From Hahellaceae bacterium (lineage in GTDB: Bacteria > Pseudomonadota > Gammaproteobacteria > Pseudomonadales > Oleiphilaceae): a stretch of DNA of 26,687 nucleotides. The stretch spans positions 1-26,687 of the forward strand of contig JADJWY010000015.1 of assembly GCA_016716085.1 (NCBI GenBank), written 5' to 3'. The first letter of the stretch is position 1; each line of letters begins with the position of its first letter. A program made the position numbers and the translations under genes. This document shows positions 9,252-19,804 of this stretch, piece by piece. Below the pieces are notes generated by a model. That model did no database searches. It was not told where the DNA came from and saw nothing but the letters and a program-made list of their open reading frames with translations.

Positions 9252-11074
9252 ATGAACAATAAGACATATCCATCTATTTGCCGCCTTTGTACGGCAAGTT
9301 GTCCTGTAACCGTAGAATTCGACGGACAAACCGTGACCAGCGCAAAGGGAATAAAGAGCGGCGCTCCGTTCCATGGGTTTTTCTGCAAAAGAGGACAATC
9401 GTTACCTGATCATATTCACCATCCAGACCGTTTGCTTTACTCGTTAAAACGCCAACCCGATGGTTCCTTTGAGCGCATCAAAGTTGAGATTGCAATCGCT
9501 GAAATAGCCGAAAAACTCAATTTGCTGATAGCTAATCACGGGCCGAATTCGATTGCAACTTACATGGGTACATTCTCCGGTGTATACCCATTGGCAGCAG
9601 TTTTTGCCCAGTCCTGGATGGCTGCAATTCAGTCAACCATGATTTTTTCGAGTATGACGATTGATCAACCGGGTAAGGGTGTAGCGGCGAATCTGCTGGG
9701 AAGATGGCTAGCTGGCCCGCAACCTTTCAAAGGGTCGGACGTCTGCATGCTCATAGGGGGCAATCCACTTATATCCTACGCCGCGGGAAACGTGCCCTTT
9801 CAAAATCCGGCCAAGCACCTTACCTCTGAGATAAAAGCAGGGATGAAACTGATTGTAATTGACCCACGATACACTGAAACTGCACGACGCGCGCATATTC
9901 ACTTGCAGCCAAGGCCAGGAGAGGACGCTTCGATTCTGGCGGCCATTATTCATACCATTATCTCAGAAGAACTTACTGACAGCGATTTCATCAGCGCCAA
10001 TGTTGCGGGTTTTAGCCACCTGAAAAGTGTAGTAGCAGAGTTCACTCCGGCATACGCCGCCACCCGAGCCGATGTGCCTGAACAATTGATCAATGTCTGC
10101 GTCCGCGCGACTTGCGGATTATAATCGCGCCCAAGATTTCTTTGAGGTTCCATGCACTACTTATTCTGCTGAGAGCATGGAGTCGTATGTTCCTTTCGCT
10201 GGATTAAGCGAACCTTTTGGGATGTACGCGCCAGCGTTCATGAGGCCACCGGCAGGCTCGGATGTCATTGAAGAATGGGAATTTTTCTATGCTTTGGCCA
10301 AACGCATGGATTTGGTATTAGGCCTCTATCCCGCGCCGGTATCAGCCTTGGCCATGGAACGTGAGGCGAAATCTCCGGTAATGATTGATATGAGCATAAA
10401 ACCTTCGTCGGATGAAATCTGGGAACTTCTGTGTGAAGGTTCAAGAATCCCACTAGGCAGAGTCAAGCAGCATCCAGAGGGTGCCATCTTCCGAGGCGAA
10501 GATTCTGATGGCGTAGTAGCACCGAAAGATGAAAATTGTCGTGCGCTGTTAGAGATAGGAAATGACGAAGTGCTGCGAGAGCTAGCGACAATTCGGGCGA
10601 GAACTCCAATCGCTGTCAGGTATAACGATTATCCTTACCTGTTAATCTCACGCCGAAGTTCCAAAGCATTTAATTCTACAGCGAGAGAATTTTATAAAAT
10701 GGGACGAGGTCAACCGGGAAATTACAATCCCGCATTTATGCACCCTGAAGATGTTTCCGCGTTGGGCCTGGTATCTGGAAATATGATTGAAATCACCTCA
10801 CGCCACGCACATATTTTTGCCGTAGTAGAAGCTGACGAAACTTTAAGGCGCGGTCTGGTTTCAATGACCCATGCCTATGGTGGTCTTCCGTCTGAGAACC
10901 AGGATATCCGAAAAAAATGGTAGTAACACCAGCGTGCTTCTTAGGACGGATGATGATTACGATAAATTTAGCGGCATACCCCGCATGAGTGGTCTACCGG
11001 TTAACATAAGCAGGTCGCCCGCACAGTCTCCTGACATACATCCAGTCGACTCGTTGAACCGAATTCTGGATTAG
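9252..11074 (+). pseudogene. Molybdopterin oxidoreductase (DMSO reductase family), internally deleted
   Basis: A Mo/W-bisMGD oxidoreductase carrying an N-terminal 4Fe-4S site: Cys10, Cys13, Cys17 and Cys45 (CRLCTASCP, FFCKRG). The ATG at 9252 has AGGAG upstream. The first 276 or so residues follow the family (GSDVCMLIGGNPL, MKLIVIDPRYTETA, LQPRPGEDASIL) up to DVPEQLI; the next base block resumes at MSASARLADY, a segment that in full-length relatives lies well over a hundred residues later, then EVPCTTY and the cofactor-binding C-terminal domain. So several hundred bases are missing at about 10088-10094, with a frame change. A second frameshift in the A7 run at 10911-10917 separates SENQDIRK from the terminal GSNTSVLLRTDDDYD and SGIPRMSGLPVNI; the repaired stop is 11072-11074. 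Substrate unknown; the adjacent LLM gene suggests one catabolic unit. Not functional as written. Confidence 0.85.
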
Positions 11075-11137
11075 ATGGTAGTTCTTCCGGATGGACCGAA
11101 CCAGGTCCAATTCACGGAAGTAGATTGAGGTTGTCTG

Positions 11138-12185
11138 ATGAAAGTCCATAAGTTATCGACGGTGCCGGACTCCGCAATCAAAAGGATCTTAAGGAGATGC
11201 TGGATTACGTTAAGGAGGCCGAGGCCCTCGGCGTCGACGCGGTGTGGACCACAGAGGCATGGGGCCGAGATGCTTTCACACCGTTGGCATTTATTGCTGC
11301 CCATACTGAACGAATCAAACTGGGTACGGGAATCGCACAGATTAGTGCCAGAACACCGTCGATGACAGCCATGTCTGCCCTGACCATGGCGAGTCTCTCC
11401 AATGACCGATTTTTGTTGGGTTTGGGCGTCAGTGGACCCCAGGTAGCAGAGGGTATACACGGCACCAGTTTTGCCCAGCCGCTGTCGCGTCTCAAGGAAA
11501 CAGTTGAGCTGGTACGGATGGCGTTTGCGGGTGAGACACTCGTACTGCAAGGTAAGCATTATAAACTGCCGCTACCAGACGGTGAGGGTAAAGCGTTAAG
11601 GCTCGACCAGGCCCCTAACGCTGAGATACTGATTTATCTGGCGACTATTGGAACGTCTTCACTGGAATTTACTGGCGCAGTGGCCGACGGTTGGCTGGGT
11701 GCTGCCTTTACACCAGAGTGTTCATCCGCACTGCTTGATCCTATTCGAAGTGGTGCCAGCGGTGCACAACGCAGCATTGAAGAATTAGATCTGCAAGCCG
11801 GTGGAACGGTAGCTTTTGGCGAGATTACAGAGCCCATGAAAAACGCGCTGAAGGCTTCCATTGCCTTTACAATGAGCGCAATGGGCTCTACAACTACAAA
11901 TTTTTACAGCGAAGCTTTCCGCCGGGGGGGTTGGTCGGATACTGTACAAGAGGTTCAGCGACGATGGTTCAGTGGAGACCGGGCTGCCGCGGCTCGCGCG
12001 GTGCCTGACTGCCTGATGCAGCAGACCAACCTCATCGGTAGTACTGCAGATATCGCGGGCCGTATACGCGCCTATAGCGACTCAGGAATTACAACTCTCC
12101 GATTACGGCCCTATGGCAGTTCACTAAAGGAGCGGCTGGAAATTTGGCTAAAAAAATGGACTTGGTTAATTCACACTCAAGCTAA
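11138..12185 (+). pseudogene. LLM-class flavin-dependent oxidoreductase (luciferase-like), frameshifted near both ends
   Basis: A luciferase-like (bacterial luciferase / F420-or-FMN-dependent) TIM-barrel oxidoreductase. The core is open from 11197 to 12240: LGVDAVWTTEAWGRDAFTPL, HTERIKLGTGIAQISARTP, RFLLGLGVSGPQV, PLSRLKETVELVR, IYLATIGTSSLEF, GAVADGWLGAAFTPE. The natural start is probably ATG 11138 (GAGG upstream), giving MKVHKLS before a lost base near 11156-11158; otherwise translation could begin at 11197 without the first beta strand. Near the 3' end, restoring one A at 12140-12142 changes the tail to ENLAKKMDLVNS with stop at 12183-12185; as written the frame runs on to 12240 with an unrelated tail. 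It could still fold from 11197, so activity is not excluded. A G7 run (11924-11930) is in frame. Follows the molybdopterin gene by 63 bases and converges on the acyl-CoA dehydrogenase at 12313. Confidence 0.82.
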
Positions 12186-12312
12186 TTCTTTTTGGGAACA
12201 CGGCGTCTTTCTCCAAACACGCAGCAAATCCAGCAGATAACGATTCCTCTGAGATGCAAGTACAGAATATTGTCATCCCTGATCGTCATGCGGCTCTGGT
12301 ATTTACAGCGGG

Positions 12313-13480
12313 CTAAAGCCCCATCTGACGAACTGCCAGGTCTTTCATTTTTTCTTCTGACCCCCCCCCTATCGCATTAACCTTGACCCGTACATGCTCC
12401 ACAAGATTACCGCGCAAGTAGCCCGCGCCACCAAAAATCTGCATTGCTTCGCTTGCACAATATTCGAATACCTTGGAGCCAAAGACTTTGGCTTTGCATA
12501 TCTCAGCTACTGGCATAGTGCCGGATTCAGCGCCCCAGCAAACCTGGTTGACGAGCGCTTCGAGTGCATCAATGCGAATGGACATGTCCGCAATTTTGTG
12601 AGCGATTACCTGGTGTTTGACCAGGGGTTTTCCAAAGGTTCTGCGCTCCAGTGCATATGCCGTTGCTTCAGCAAGACACAGTTTTGAACTTCCCAATGCG
12701 GCCGAGGCCATACCAATACGCTCATAGTTAAAGTTATTCATGATCGACAAGAATCCCTTGCCTTCAACTCCGAGCAGGTTTTCCGCCGGTACCCGACAGT
12801 TGTCAAAGTAAAGCGTGGCTGTATTGGAACACCACCAGCCCATTTTTCGCTCTATGGGCGTTCGCTCAAAACCAGCCGCATCTGCTTCGACGAGAAATGG
12901 TGAAATTCAGCAAGCCCCTCACTACCTGTACGGGCACCAACCACAAAGTAACTTCCCCTGACACCGCCCGTTATAAATGTCTTTTCTCCGTTGATTACAT
13001 AATCGTCACCGTCGCGGACTGCCTTAGTGCGCATGTTTGCCACATCCGAGCCCCCTGAAGGTTCAGTTATTGCTAAACAGGCCCCTTTCTTACCGGACAG
13101 TATCTCCCGGGGAGTATACGTTCCTTTATCTCCTCCGATCCAAGATTGTGAATAGGCGCCGTAGCGATGTTGGACGCCATCAGGTCCGCCTGCACCCCCG
13201 TCGCGCCGCATTGAGCCAGCTCCTGCGCCATGGCGGAGCGCATAAACACGTCGTCAAATCCATGGCCACCGTACTTTTCGTCAATGCCAAAGCCATAGAC
13301 TCCGATTTGGGCGGCCTTCGTATGCAGCTCGTTGGGAACGAAACCGGCTTCATCCCACTCATCTGCGAATGGCCGTATTTCTTGTTGCACAAAGCGACGT
13401 ATGCTCTGACGGAACGCACGCCGCTGATCGTTATCAAATGGACACTTACTTTGCAAAAAATCAATCACGAATTCACCCAA
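12313..13480 (-). pseudogene. Acyl-CoA dehydrogenase, two frameshifts
   Basis: A second acyl-CoA dehydrogenase, about 388 residues when repaired. Segments: DFLQSKCPFDNDQRRAFRQS and YGFGIDEKYGGHGFDD (N-terminal helical domain), ACLAITEPSGGSDVANM and YVINGEKTFITGG (FAD/substrate beta domain), then ERKMGWWCSNTA, ERRTFGKPLVKHQ, QIFGGAGYLRGN and NAIGGGSEEKMKDLA. One C is lost near 13109-13112 and one A near 12906-12907 (gene-strand bases). The end of the last helix reads VEHVRVKVNAIGGGS, where relatives have two more residues between VE and the VKVNA strand. A C9 run at 12361-12369 (Gly-Gly-Gly) is in frame. Start is uncertain: TTG at 13480 or GTG at 13468. Second gene after the CoA ligase on the minus strand. 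Confidence 0.87.
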
Positions 13481-13572
13481 TATATTGCTACGACTATTCC
13501 CTAAAAACGTAGAAACTTTCGGTTTTTATGCACTAAGATCAGTAGATAGAAAACCGATTCACTTCGCAGTCT

Positions 13573-15209
13573 CTAGCGGCGCTTTATCTCTATCCCAGAC
13601 TCTTCCCGGTCCCAGCGAGGGTAACCCGGACTGCGATTGCGAAGATCAACTTTCTTCACTCTGCCGACAACACTTTTAGGTATCTCAGCCAGGATTTCAA
13701 TATACACGGGAACAGCGTAGTAAGGGAGCTTTTATAGACCAATGCATAAGTCGCTTTCGCGAATTGATACGTTCTCCCTGAGCACTATACTAACTTGAAC
13801 GTCGTCCTCACCTACTTCGGAAGGTACACCGTAGCAAGCGAACTCTGCAACGGCTTCATGTTGGTGAAAGGTATTTTCGACTTCCATGCTGGAGATATTC
13901 TCCCCACGCCGGCGCAGATAGTCTTTCTTCCGGTCTATGAAAAAGAAAAACCCTTCTTTGTCAAATCGACCTAAATCACCTGTGTGAAACCATAGATTTT
14001 GGTTGGCATCCACCGTTGCTTGCGGACGACCCCAGTAACCTGCAAACATGATATTAGGATAATTCGGCCTGCATACTATTTCGCCCACTTCGCCAGCAGG
14101 CAAGACATTATCATTATCATCCACGACCTCGACATCAAAAAGCGAAGTCCGGACCCCTGAACTTCCGTCAGGGGGATCGCAATTGTCGGGGGTGTTTGTT
14201 ATTGAGCCACTTCCGTCAGTCCGTAGCCGCCTACCGGGTTTACTTCTGCAACTCCAAACCGCGCCCGAAAAACCTTTCTTACATCCGCTGGAAAGGCTGC
14301 CAAAACGCGTCGCAATTGCCCTTTACAACGAATCATGGCGTCATCATCAGGTGCATTTGCCAGCATAGCAGCCATAGGGCCAAGAAGATTGACGAATCGG
14401 GCACCACTTTTTCAATTGAGCGCCAAAAAATCCACTGACTGAAAAACGGTGTCCTATGGTTGCTTCTCCGCCGATCATCATAGTGCACAGAACGGTAGTC
14501 ATAGCATTGAGATGAAACAGAGGAAGAGCCGTGAACGCTGGTTCGTTGGCATTACGACTGAAACGGCTGGTTCGTGTCAGGTTGGCAAGGTACCATGGGG
14601 TACCACGCACCCTTTTGACGGGCCCGTTGTACCAGACGTGTAGATAATTGCTGCGGTATCCGCAGTCTTCGCCTTAAAAATTTCATCCACTGGCTCAGAC
14701 TTCAAGAGATCTTTACTATTACGTATGTGCATTCCGGGAAAATTGGAGCAGTCCGGAGTCTCGACTGTTTGCTGCCCGGAATTGTAAAGTAAATGTTTAA
14801 TATTGGGTACGTTATCAGCAATGTCAGAAAATCGAGGAATAAGATCATCCTCGATAAACAGAATCTTAGCACCACAATCGACCAGAATATGTTGAAGAAA
14901 TGTACCCACAAGTGCAGTATTTCCGGGAACCCAGATCGCCCCAGCCGCCATTGTCGCAAACCAGGCTTCGACCAGGACCGGCCCGTTATCCAGTAACGCT
15001 GCAACTCGGTCACCGGGCTGGACGCCCAATGTCTTCAAAGCTGTCGTCAGTCGCCTCACCCGATCATGAAACTCCGACCAGGTGAAACTGAGGTTGGTGT
15101 GTTCATAAGTCAGAAATTTGTCAGCGCATTCTGCGGGTCGCGAGTTGAAAATATTCAGCAGCGTTTCATCAGTTGGCGACGAGAGACTAAAAATCGCGGA
15201 CTTGGTCAT
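13573..15209 (-). pseudogene. Acyl-CoA ligase (AMP-forming, CaiC-like), frameshifted
   Basis: An ANL-superfamily acyl-CoA synthetase of about 540 residues when repaired; it would activate a carboxylate to its CoA thioester through an acyl-adenylate. Start at 15209, preceded by GGAG. Motifs: IIYTSGTTGPSKGCVV (A3), LPLFHLNA, GPMAAMLANAPDDDAM, VNPVGGYGLTEV (A5), LWFHTGDLGRFDKEG (A7), DRKKDYLRRRGENIS (A8), and the C-terminal PYYAVPVYIE to IPKSVVGRVKK with stop at 13573-13575. The A10 position has Arg-Val-Lys-Lys rather than the usual Gly-Lys. Frameshifts near 14593, 14410 and 14202; in addition an in-frame TAA (13732-13734) cuts off the last 54 codons, explainable by loss of a C and two As around it. 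Upstream gene of the second acyl-CoA dehydrogenase; transcribed divergently from the DapB-like gene. Confidence 0.87.
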
Positions 15210-15699
15210 ATTCACTCCAACCCCTACTTCATAATTATGGGCTTGTTGCATCCAATGATAACTTAAGCGGATTTGTCCAGATCACTACTATCCATACTCG
15301 TTGTACTTTCTGGTTAAAAAAAGATGGTAAGCTCAACGGCAAGCCACTCTGTTATGCTTTTTTGTTTTCACGATTACTTTCCCCTGCGTCGTTTATAGTT
15401 TTCTATGACCCATACTGTTCTAAGATTTATTCGGCTGGCTTACAGAGCGAACTATTATTTGCTGGAACAGTGTGCCTCTTTACGTTTTTATGTTTCGAAA
15501 ATCTCAAATTTATAATGCCGTAAGAACTGTGAACTGGTGACAATATCTTCCGGAAATCTTCGTGTTTGTAATGACACTTAACTGCCAAAACCGAGGGTGC
15601 TCATTTAACGTTTACAAATCTCTCAGAAAATCCGGTGCAAAATATTTGTTTTATTACTCAGGCTACACAAGCCGCATCAATTTTCAGATATACTTCATA

Positions 15700-15728
15700 T
15701 AGACAAATAGACTTTAGTGGTCTATTAG
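15700..15728 (+). promoter_or_regulatory. Candidate sigma70 promoter of the DapB-like gene
   Basis: TAGACA (5/6 to TTGACA, 15700-15705) and TATTAG (4/6 to TATAAT, 15723-15728) are separated by exactly 17 bases. The spacer is filled by an inverted repeat, and a second repeat follows at the expected start site, the classic arrangement for repression. Confidence 0.45.
15706..15726. promoter_or_regulatory. 21-base inverted repeat (operator candidate 1)
   Basis: AATAGAC, seven bases, GTCTATT: perfect 7-bp arms with a 7-base spacer, covering the promoter spacer and most of the -10 box. The arm contains the ATAGAC element found in the other intergenic regions. Size and symmetry fit a TetR-type or similar dimeric regulator. 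Confidence 0.5.
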
Positions 15729-15733
15729 TATGC

Positions 15734-15754
15734 TTGTCAAGATACTTTTGACAA
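15734..15754. promoter_or_regulatory. 21-base inverted repeat (operator candidate 2)
   Basis: TTGTCAA, seven bases, TTGACAA: again perfect 7-bp arms with a 7-base spacer, beginning 28 bases after the start of the first repeat. It falls where the transcript of the DapB-like gene should begin. Confidence 0.45.
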
Positions 15755-15866
15755 ACGCACTCTGGCCGAAAATCTGAATTTCTGGCCAGGTCAGTTCAGC
15801 GCGCGGGGATCTTACAGATGGTCGAACAAAGATTAGCTATTTCCTCCCAGTTCATGGATATTCGAT

Positions 15867-16930
15867 ATGGACCGTAAAGTCATTCAGTGGGGTACCGGTG
15901 CTACAGGCAAGATAGCCATATCGGCAATCGCTCAAAGTAAACACCTGCAATTAGTGGGCGCCCGTACCTTCGATCAAGGAAAAGTAGGCAAAGATGTGGG
16001 GGAGATCGCTGGAATTGCTCCGCTTGACGTCTACGCAACCGACGATGAAGAAGCACTGCTTGAGGTGGAGGCAGATTGTATTTTGTGGATGGGGCGTCCT
16101 ACCTTGTTTCTACCAGATTACTCCCCAGAGGAAGAAATTGCGGGTCTCTGTAGACTGCTACTGTCTGGAAAGAATCTGATTTCCATCGTTCATACCCCGT
16201 TTCTCTATCCGCCACTATTACCAGATTCGTGGAGGATTCCCATTGAAAACGCGTGCATGAAAACTGGCACCACTTTCCATGACGGGATTGATCCGGGATA
16301 CATCTCAGAAGTTCTGGGGTTGACCTTGACCAGTCTGTCACACACTGTCGAAAAATGGAAATTTGTGAAGTCAAAGATTTTTCAACCTATGTGAATAAAC
16401 AGGTTTTGTTCGACCTGATGGGATTTGCACGTCAGCCCAACCAGGACGTGTTGCAGGGCTTCGTGACCTCCATGGTGGGCGCCTATGGTGCCTCTCTGCA
16501 TCAGATTGCAAAGGGTCTGGGTGTTCGTGTTTCTAAAATAGACTCTTTCATCCAAACCTACGAAGCAACAAAGGAATTCGAGATAGTTGCCGGGCAGATA
16601 TCGAAGGGTACAATCTCCGCGATTCGATACGGCTTTGACGCTTATGTAAATGGTGAAATAAAACTGCAGATGACCCGCATTAATCGCTTGAACGACGCGC
16701 AGGCACCAGAATGGCCCAAAGAAACCGGGTATACAATCAAAGTCGATGGGGAACCATCGTTTACGATGCATTTCGAATTCGCGACCGAACCCGGCCGCGA
16801 TCCACTTCGGGATTCTACCATTTCGGCAGCGGCTCGCGCCGTTAATACGATAGGAGCAGTATGCAATGCCCCTCCTGGTATACGCAGTGCGCTGGAACTA
16901 CAGATGGTGGTTGGCAGAGGAGCAATGTAG
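15867..16930 (+). pseudogene. DapB-like NAD(P)-binding dehydrogenase, one frameshift
   Basis: A protein of about 355 residues related to dihydrodipicolinate reductase and 2,4-diaminopentanoate dehydrogenase, a family common in actinobacterial and proteobacterial steroid/lipid clusters with unproven function. The N-terminal Rossmann fold reads KVIQWGTGATGKIAISAI, with HLQLVGARTF as the second strand; the C-terminal part has FDGIDPGY-like FHDGIDPGYISEVLG and later GTISAIRYGFDAYVNGE. The first frame ends at TGA shortly after TVEKW, and the second frame carries EVKDFSTYVNKQ to the end. One A lost from the run at 16351-16355 explains it. Too long and too different to be housekeeping DapB. Stands alone, controlled by the operator-rich promoter upstream; its 3' end converges on the amidohydrolase. 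Confidence 0.82.
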
Positions 16931-17001
16931 TTCACACAGACCACCCGCATCAGTCACCATACCGCTTAAACAGGACGGTCAAATCAAGCTTATGGAATGA
17001 T

Positions 17002-17029
17002 TTCGAGCCCGGATGCAAGGCTCGCTCGA
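17002..17029. repeat. Inverted repeat between convergent genes
   Basis: CGAGCC and GGCTCG pair perfectly across a nine-base loop (17004-17024), and the longer-range pair TTCGAGC/GCTCGAA overlaps it. It lies between the convergent DapB-like and amidohydrolase genes, where a terminator is expected, but has no T tract, so at most a weak or decayed terminator. Confidence 0.3.
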
Positions 17030-17080
17030 ATCACACCTGGGATTGTCAAAATCGCAAAAGTTGGAAATTAATCCGCTTGA

Positions 17081-18320
17081 TCAGGAAAGATCGATATTGT
17101 ACACCCTGGCAGCATTATCCTGTAAAAGCTTGCGTTGCACAGATTTATCGATCCCCCGTAGAGATTTTTGCAGGAACTCCAAAGGTTCTGGATAGAGACA
17201 CGTCGGATGAGGGAAATCTGTTTCAAACATGATATTGTCTTCGCCGAGTGCCTCCACAATGTCAGCGAGACCCCTGCCAAGATTAGTTTCAAACCAGAAG
17301 GATGCAAAGAAATTACGTTTGAAGTATTCAGACGGTTTCATGGTCATAAACGACGTCTCTTTCGGTGCATTCTCGACCAGTTGATAATCGAGCGCTTCAA
17401 GATAAAACGGGATCCATCCAAGACCGCTCTCAACGAGACAAACTTTTAGTTTGGGAAAACGTTCGAGTACGCCAGAGAAAATCAGATTACCAATAACACG
17501 ACCATTATCGACAAACAAGGACGCAGATGAAATCGCGAGGTGAGACTCAGGGCCGAATTCGGGCCACGGGCCTTTCTCTGCAAATCATATTTGCGATCTC
17601 GCTGGCTCCAATGTGAAAGTTAATAGGTATGTCTTGATCGACACAGGCCTCAAACAGCGGATCCCAGTATTCCGACCCGAGGCTTGGTACACCAGAGGCT
17701 TGGACATCGCCGCCAATGACTATCCCGTGGGATCCCAGAGCCCGGCAGCGCTCCAGTTCTTTGACAGCCTCTTTTACGTCCCAAAATGGCATAACAGTCA
17801 TTGGTAATATGCGATTATTCGTCTCGGCTTGAAATTCAAATACCGCATCATTGTACGCGCGTACTGTCTCCTGCCTGACCTCCAGTTCGTCATTTTTTAA
17901 GGCACCAAAACCCACGCCTCCCACATTCGGGTAACAAATTTGTGTGTGTATGCCCAGGGCATCCATAAATTGAAGACGCGATGTCATATTGTAAGCGGCC
18001 TCATGGACGCTTTCACGTTCCGAGGCAAGGAAATCCCCCCCGTACATTTTATCTGCGTTTTTGCCAATGACAGAGATTGCAGACGCACGGTGCAGTACTC
18101 GCTCGTCTTCACCGACAACCCAGAATCTGCCTTCGTCGTTTACGCGTACGCGGGGTACTTTGTTCCGCATACTCTTTGAGACGCGCGAGGTCCAGAGATC
18201 CCAGGGTTCTGACCAGTGAGAGTCTACGTCTACAATCTTCAAATCGGCAAAGTCGGGGTCGCTTGTGATAGGAACGAGTTTTTCCTGTAGCCCGCTTAGA
18301 CCGATATGCATGTCATTCAT
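17081..18320 (-). pseudogene. Amidohydrolase family 2 (ACMSD-like) protein, one frameshift
   Basis: A metal-dependent TIM-barrel hydrolase/decarboxylase of the amidohydrolase-2 type, about 410 residues. Start at 18320: GAGGAG lies eight bases upstream, better than the in-frame start 42 bases earlier. Metal-site features: VDVDSHWSEPWDLW (the Asp-x-His at strand 1), PINFHIGAS (His on the barrel) and MFETDFPHP (late Asp). The first frame ends after MICRERPVARIRP; the second frame reads GPWPEFGPESHLAISSAS and VDNGRVIGNLIFSGV onward. One extra base near 17579 accounts for it. Last gene of the epoxide hydrolase-crotonase-thiolase-amidohydrolase run, but 257 bases after the thiolase, so it may have its own promoter. 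Such proteins in steroid clusters are often annotated as hydrolases of unknown substrate; I cannot be more precise. Confidence 0.85.
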
Positions 18321-18577
18321 TGAAGTATCTCCTCTACGCAAGTGTATGACGGGCGAGCTCAAACAAAAGAGATCGTCGAGTGTTCAAATGCAGGTAATAT
18401 GCACTTTCCGGTAAAACCGCAGCTACTCGACCTACCTTTATTTTTGCTTACTAATATTAGCCTCTGGCACCGAATATGGCTATGAACAATATACATTATA
18501 TGTCCACATGTCTATAGATAGGTTAAAATTTCCGTTGTTTGTGTCCAGTCAACCGGGCCGGGTAATGACTCACGAAG
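18321..18577. promoter_or_regulatory. Gap upstream of amidohydrolase with candidate minus-strand promoter
   Basis: A 257-base AT-rich gap on the minus strand between thiolase stop and amidohydrolase start. On the minus strand an ATAGACA element (18515-18509) reads as a -35-like TAGACA followed after 17 bases by TATTGT, about 170 bases before the start codon; a consensus TATAAT also lies inside this spacer. Evidence is by eye. Confidence 0.35.
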
Positions 18578-19803
18578 CTATTGCAATCCATTGACAGCTT
18601 CAAATATTGCTGACAGCCCTTGTCCGCCCCCTATGCACATGGTCTCCATGCCGAATCGAGCGCCCCGTCGTCGCATTTCATGGAGCAGGCTGGCAAGAAT
18701 GCGCCCGCCAGTTGCGCCAACGGGATGCCCCAGTGAAATCCCGGAACCGTTGACATTAAGCCTATCAAAATCCTCGGGTGAAAACTTCCAGCTGCGGGTA
18801 CAGGCGAGTACTTGTGATGCGAAGGCCTCGTTCAGCTCAATTAGATCAATTTTGGATAGGGTTAAGCCGCTATTCTCTAGCGCCTTTGCAGAAGCCGGCA
18901 CCGGGCCAATTCCCATCCGTGCGGGCTCCACTCCTGCGACGCTCCAGGAAACAAGCCTGGCATAGGGATCCAGTCCATACCTGTCAATCGCTTCTCGCGT
19001 GGCAACAATACATACCGCCGCTCCATCGTTCTGGCCACTGGCGTTCCCGGCTGTTACAGTAGCTTGAGGATCTGTCGACAGCATGATTGGTGTCAGAGTC
19101 GACAATGACTCTAACGTGGCGTCTGCGCGTGGATGCTCATCCACACTGACGACCGATGTGCCACCTCTCTTACTCTCGATTTCAATCGCGATGATTTCAT
19201 TATTGAACACGCCAGCTTTTGTGCAGCGACTGCGCGCTGGTGCGACATCGCCGCAAGCATGTCCTGATCTTCTCGACTTATTGCAAATTCGCGCCGTAAA
19301 TTTTCTGCCGTCTCGATCATGCCCCGGGAACCGGATAATTCACACCACCTGCCGTTACTCGACCCCGAGCAAGAGCGTCATTAAGCAACAACCCCGGTGA
19401 CTTGATCCCCAGCGAGAGCTCGTTGTGTAGAACGGGGCATTGCTCATTGATTCAGCACCACCAGCAATAACCAACTCATTCGCTCCGGTAGCGACCTGTA
19501 GCACGGCATAGATCACGGTTTGCAGTCCAGATCCACAACGGCGATCAACTTGTAGTCCGCCCACCCCGACAGAAATTCCGGCGTCGAGCGCGACAACACG
19601 ACCAAGGGCCGGTACGTCCATAGACGGGTAGCACTGAGCAAAAAGCACATCTTCTATAGCGCTTGTTGGTACATTCGAACGATCAATAAGCCCACGTACG
19701 AGTTTGGCTCCAGCGCACGTGCCTGAACTGACTGCAAAGCGCCGCCAATTCGGCCAACCGGACTGCGGTATGGGTTACAAATGTATGCTTCACGAAGCTG
19801 CAT
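18578..19803 (-). pseudogene. Acetyl-CoA acetyltransferase (thiolase), four frameshifts
   Basis: A thiolase of about 400 residues, which would cleave a 3-ketoacyl-CoA with CoA. Start is ATG 19803, one base after the crotonase stop. All catalytic parts can be found: MQLREAYICNPYRSPVGRIGG at the N-terminus, VDRRCGSGLQTV with the nucleophilic Cys, GGAESMSNAPFY, NEAFASQ, GISLGHPVGATGGR with the catalytic His, and CIGGGQG with the second Cys. They are spread over several frames: a shift near 19710, one G lost at 19407-19410, one G lost at 19322-19325, and one A lost at 19217-19220 (each visible as C or T runs on the plus strand). The 210-codon C-terminal frame (18578-19210) is open but lacks the nucleophilic Cys, so no active thiolase can be made as written. 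Confidence 0.87.
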
Positions 19804-19804
19804 G

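Larger units (their letters stand above)
15210..15866. other. Long divergent intergenic region
   Basis: A 657-base AT-rich region between the minus-strand CoA ligase and the plus-strand DapB-like gene. No gene is recognisable in any frame; a decayed regulator is possible but I could not identify one. Its last 170 bases hold a promoter and two operator-like inverted repeats. Confidence 0.55.

Noticed and set aside
9252..11074. Identification of the molybdopterin enzyme as steroid C25 dehydrogenase or a formate dehydrogenase
   Set aside because: It has the general DMSO-reductase family layout, but no feature I can see specifies either substrate, and neither partner subunits nor a Tat signal are visible.
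12304..12315. GGGCT-AA-AGCCC hairpin as terminator of the LLM gene
   Set aside because: Loop of only two bases, no T tract, and it overlaps the stop codon of the convergent acyl-CoA dehydrogenase.
15748..15776. TTGACA at 15748-15753 as the -35 of a second promoter
   Set aside because: A perfect -35, but no acceptable -10 lies 16-18 bases downstream; it is better explained as the right arm of the second inverted repeat.
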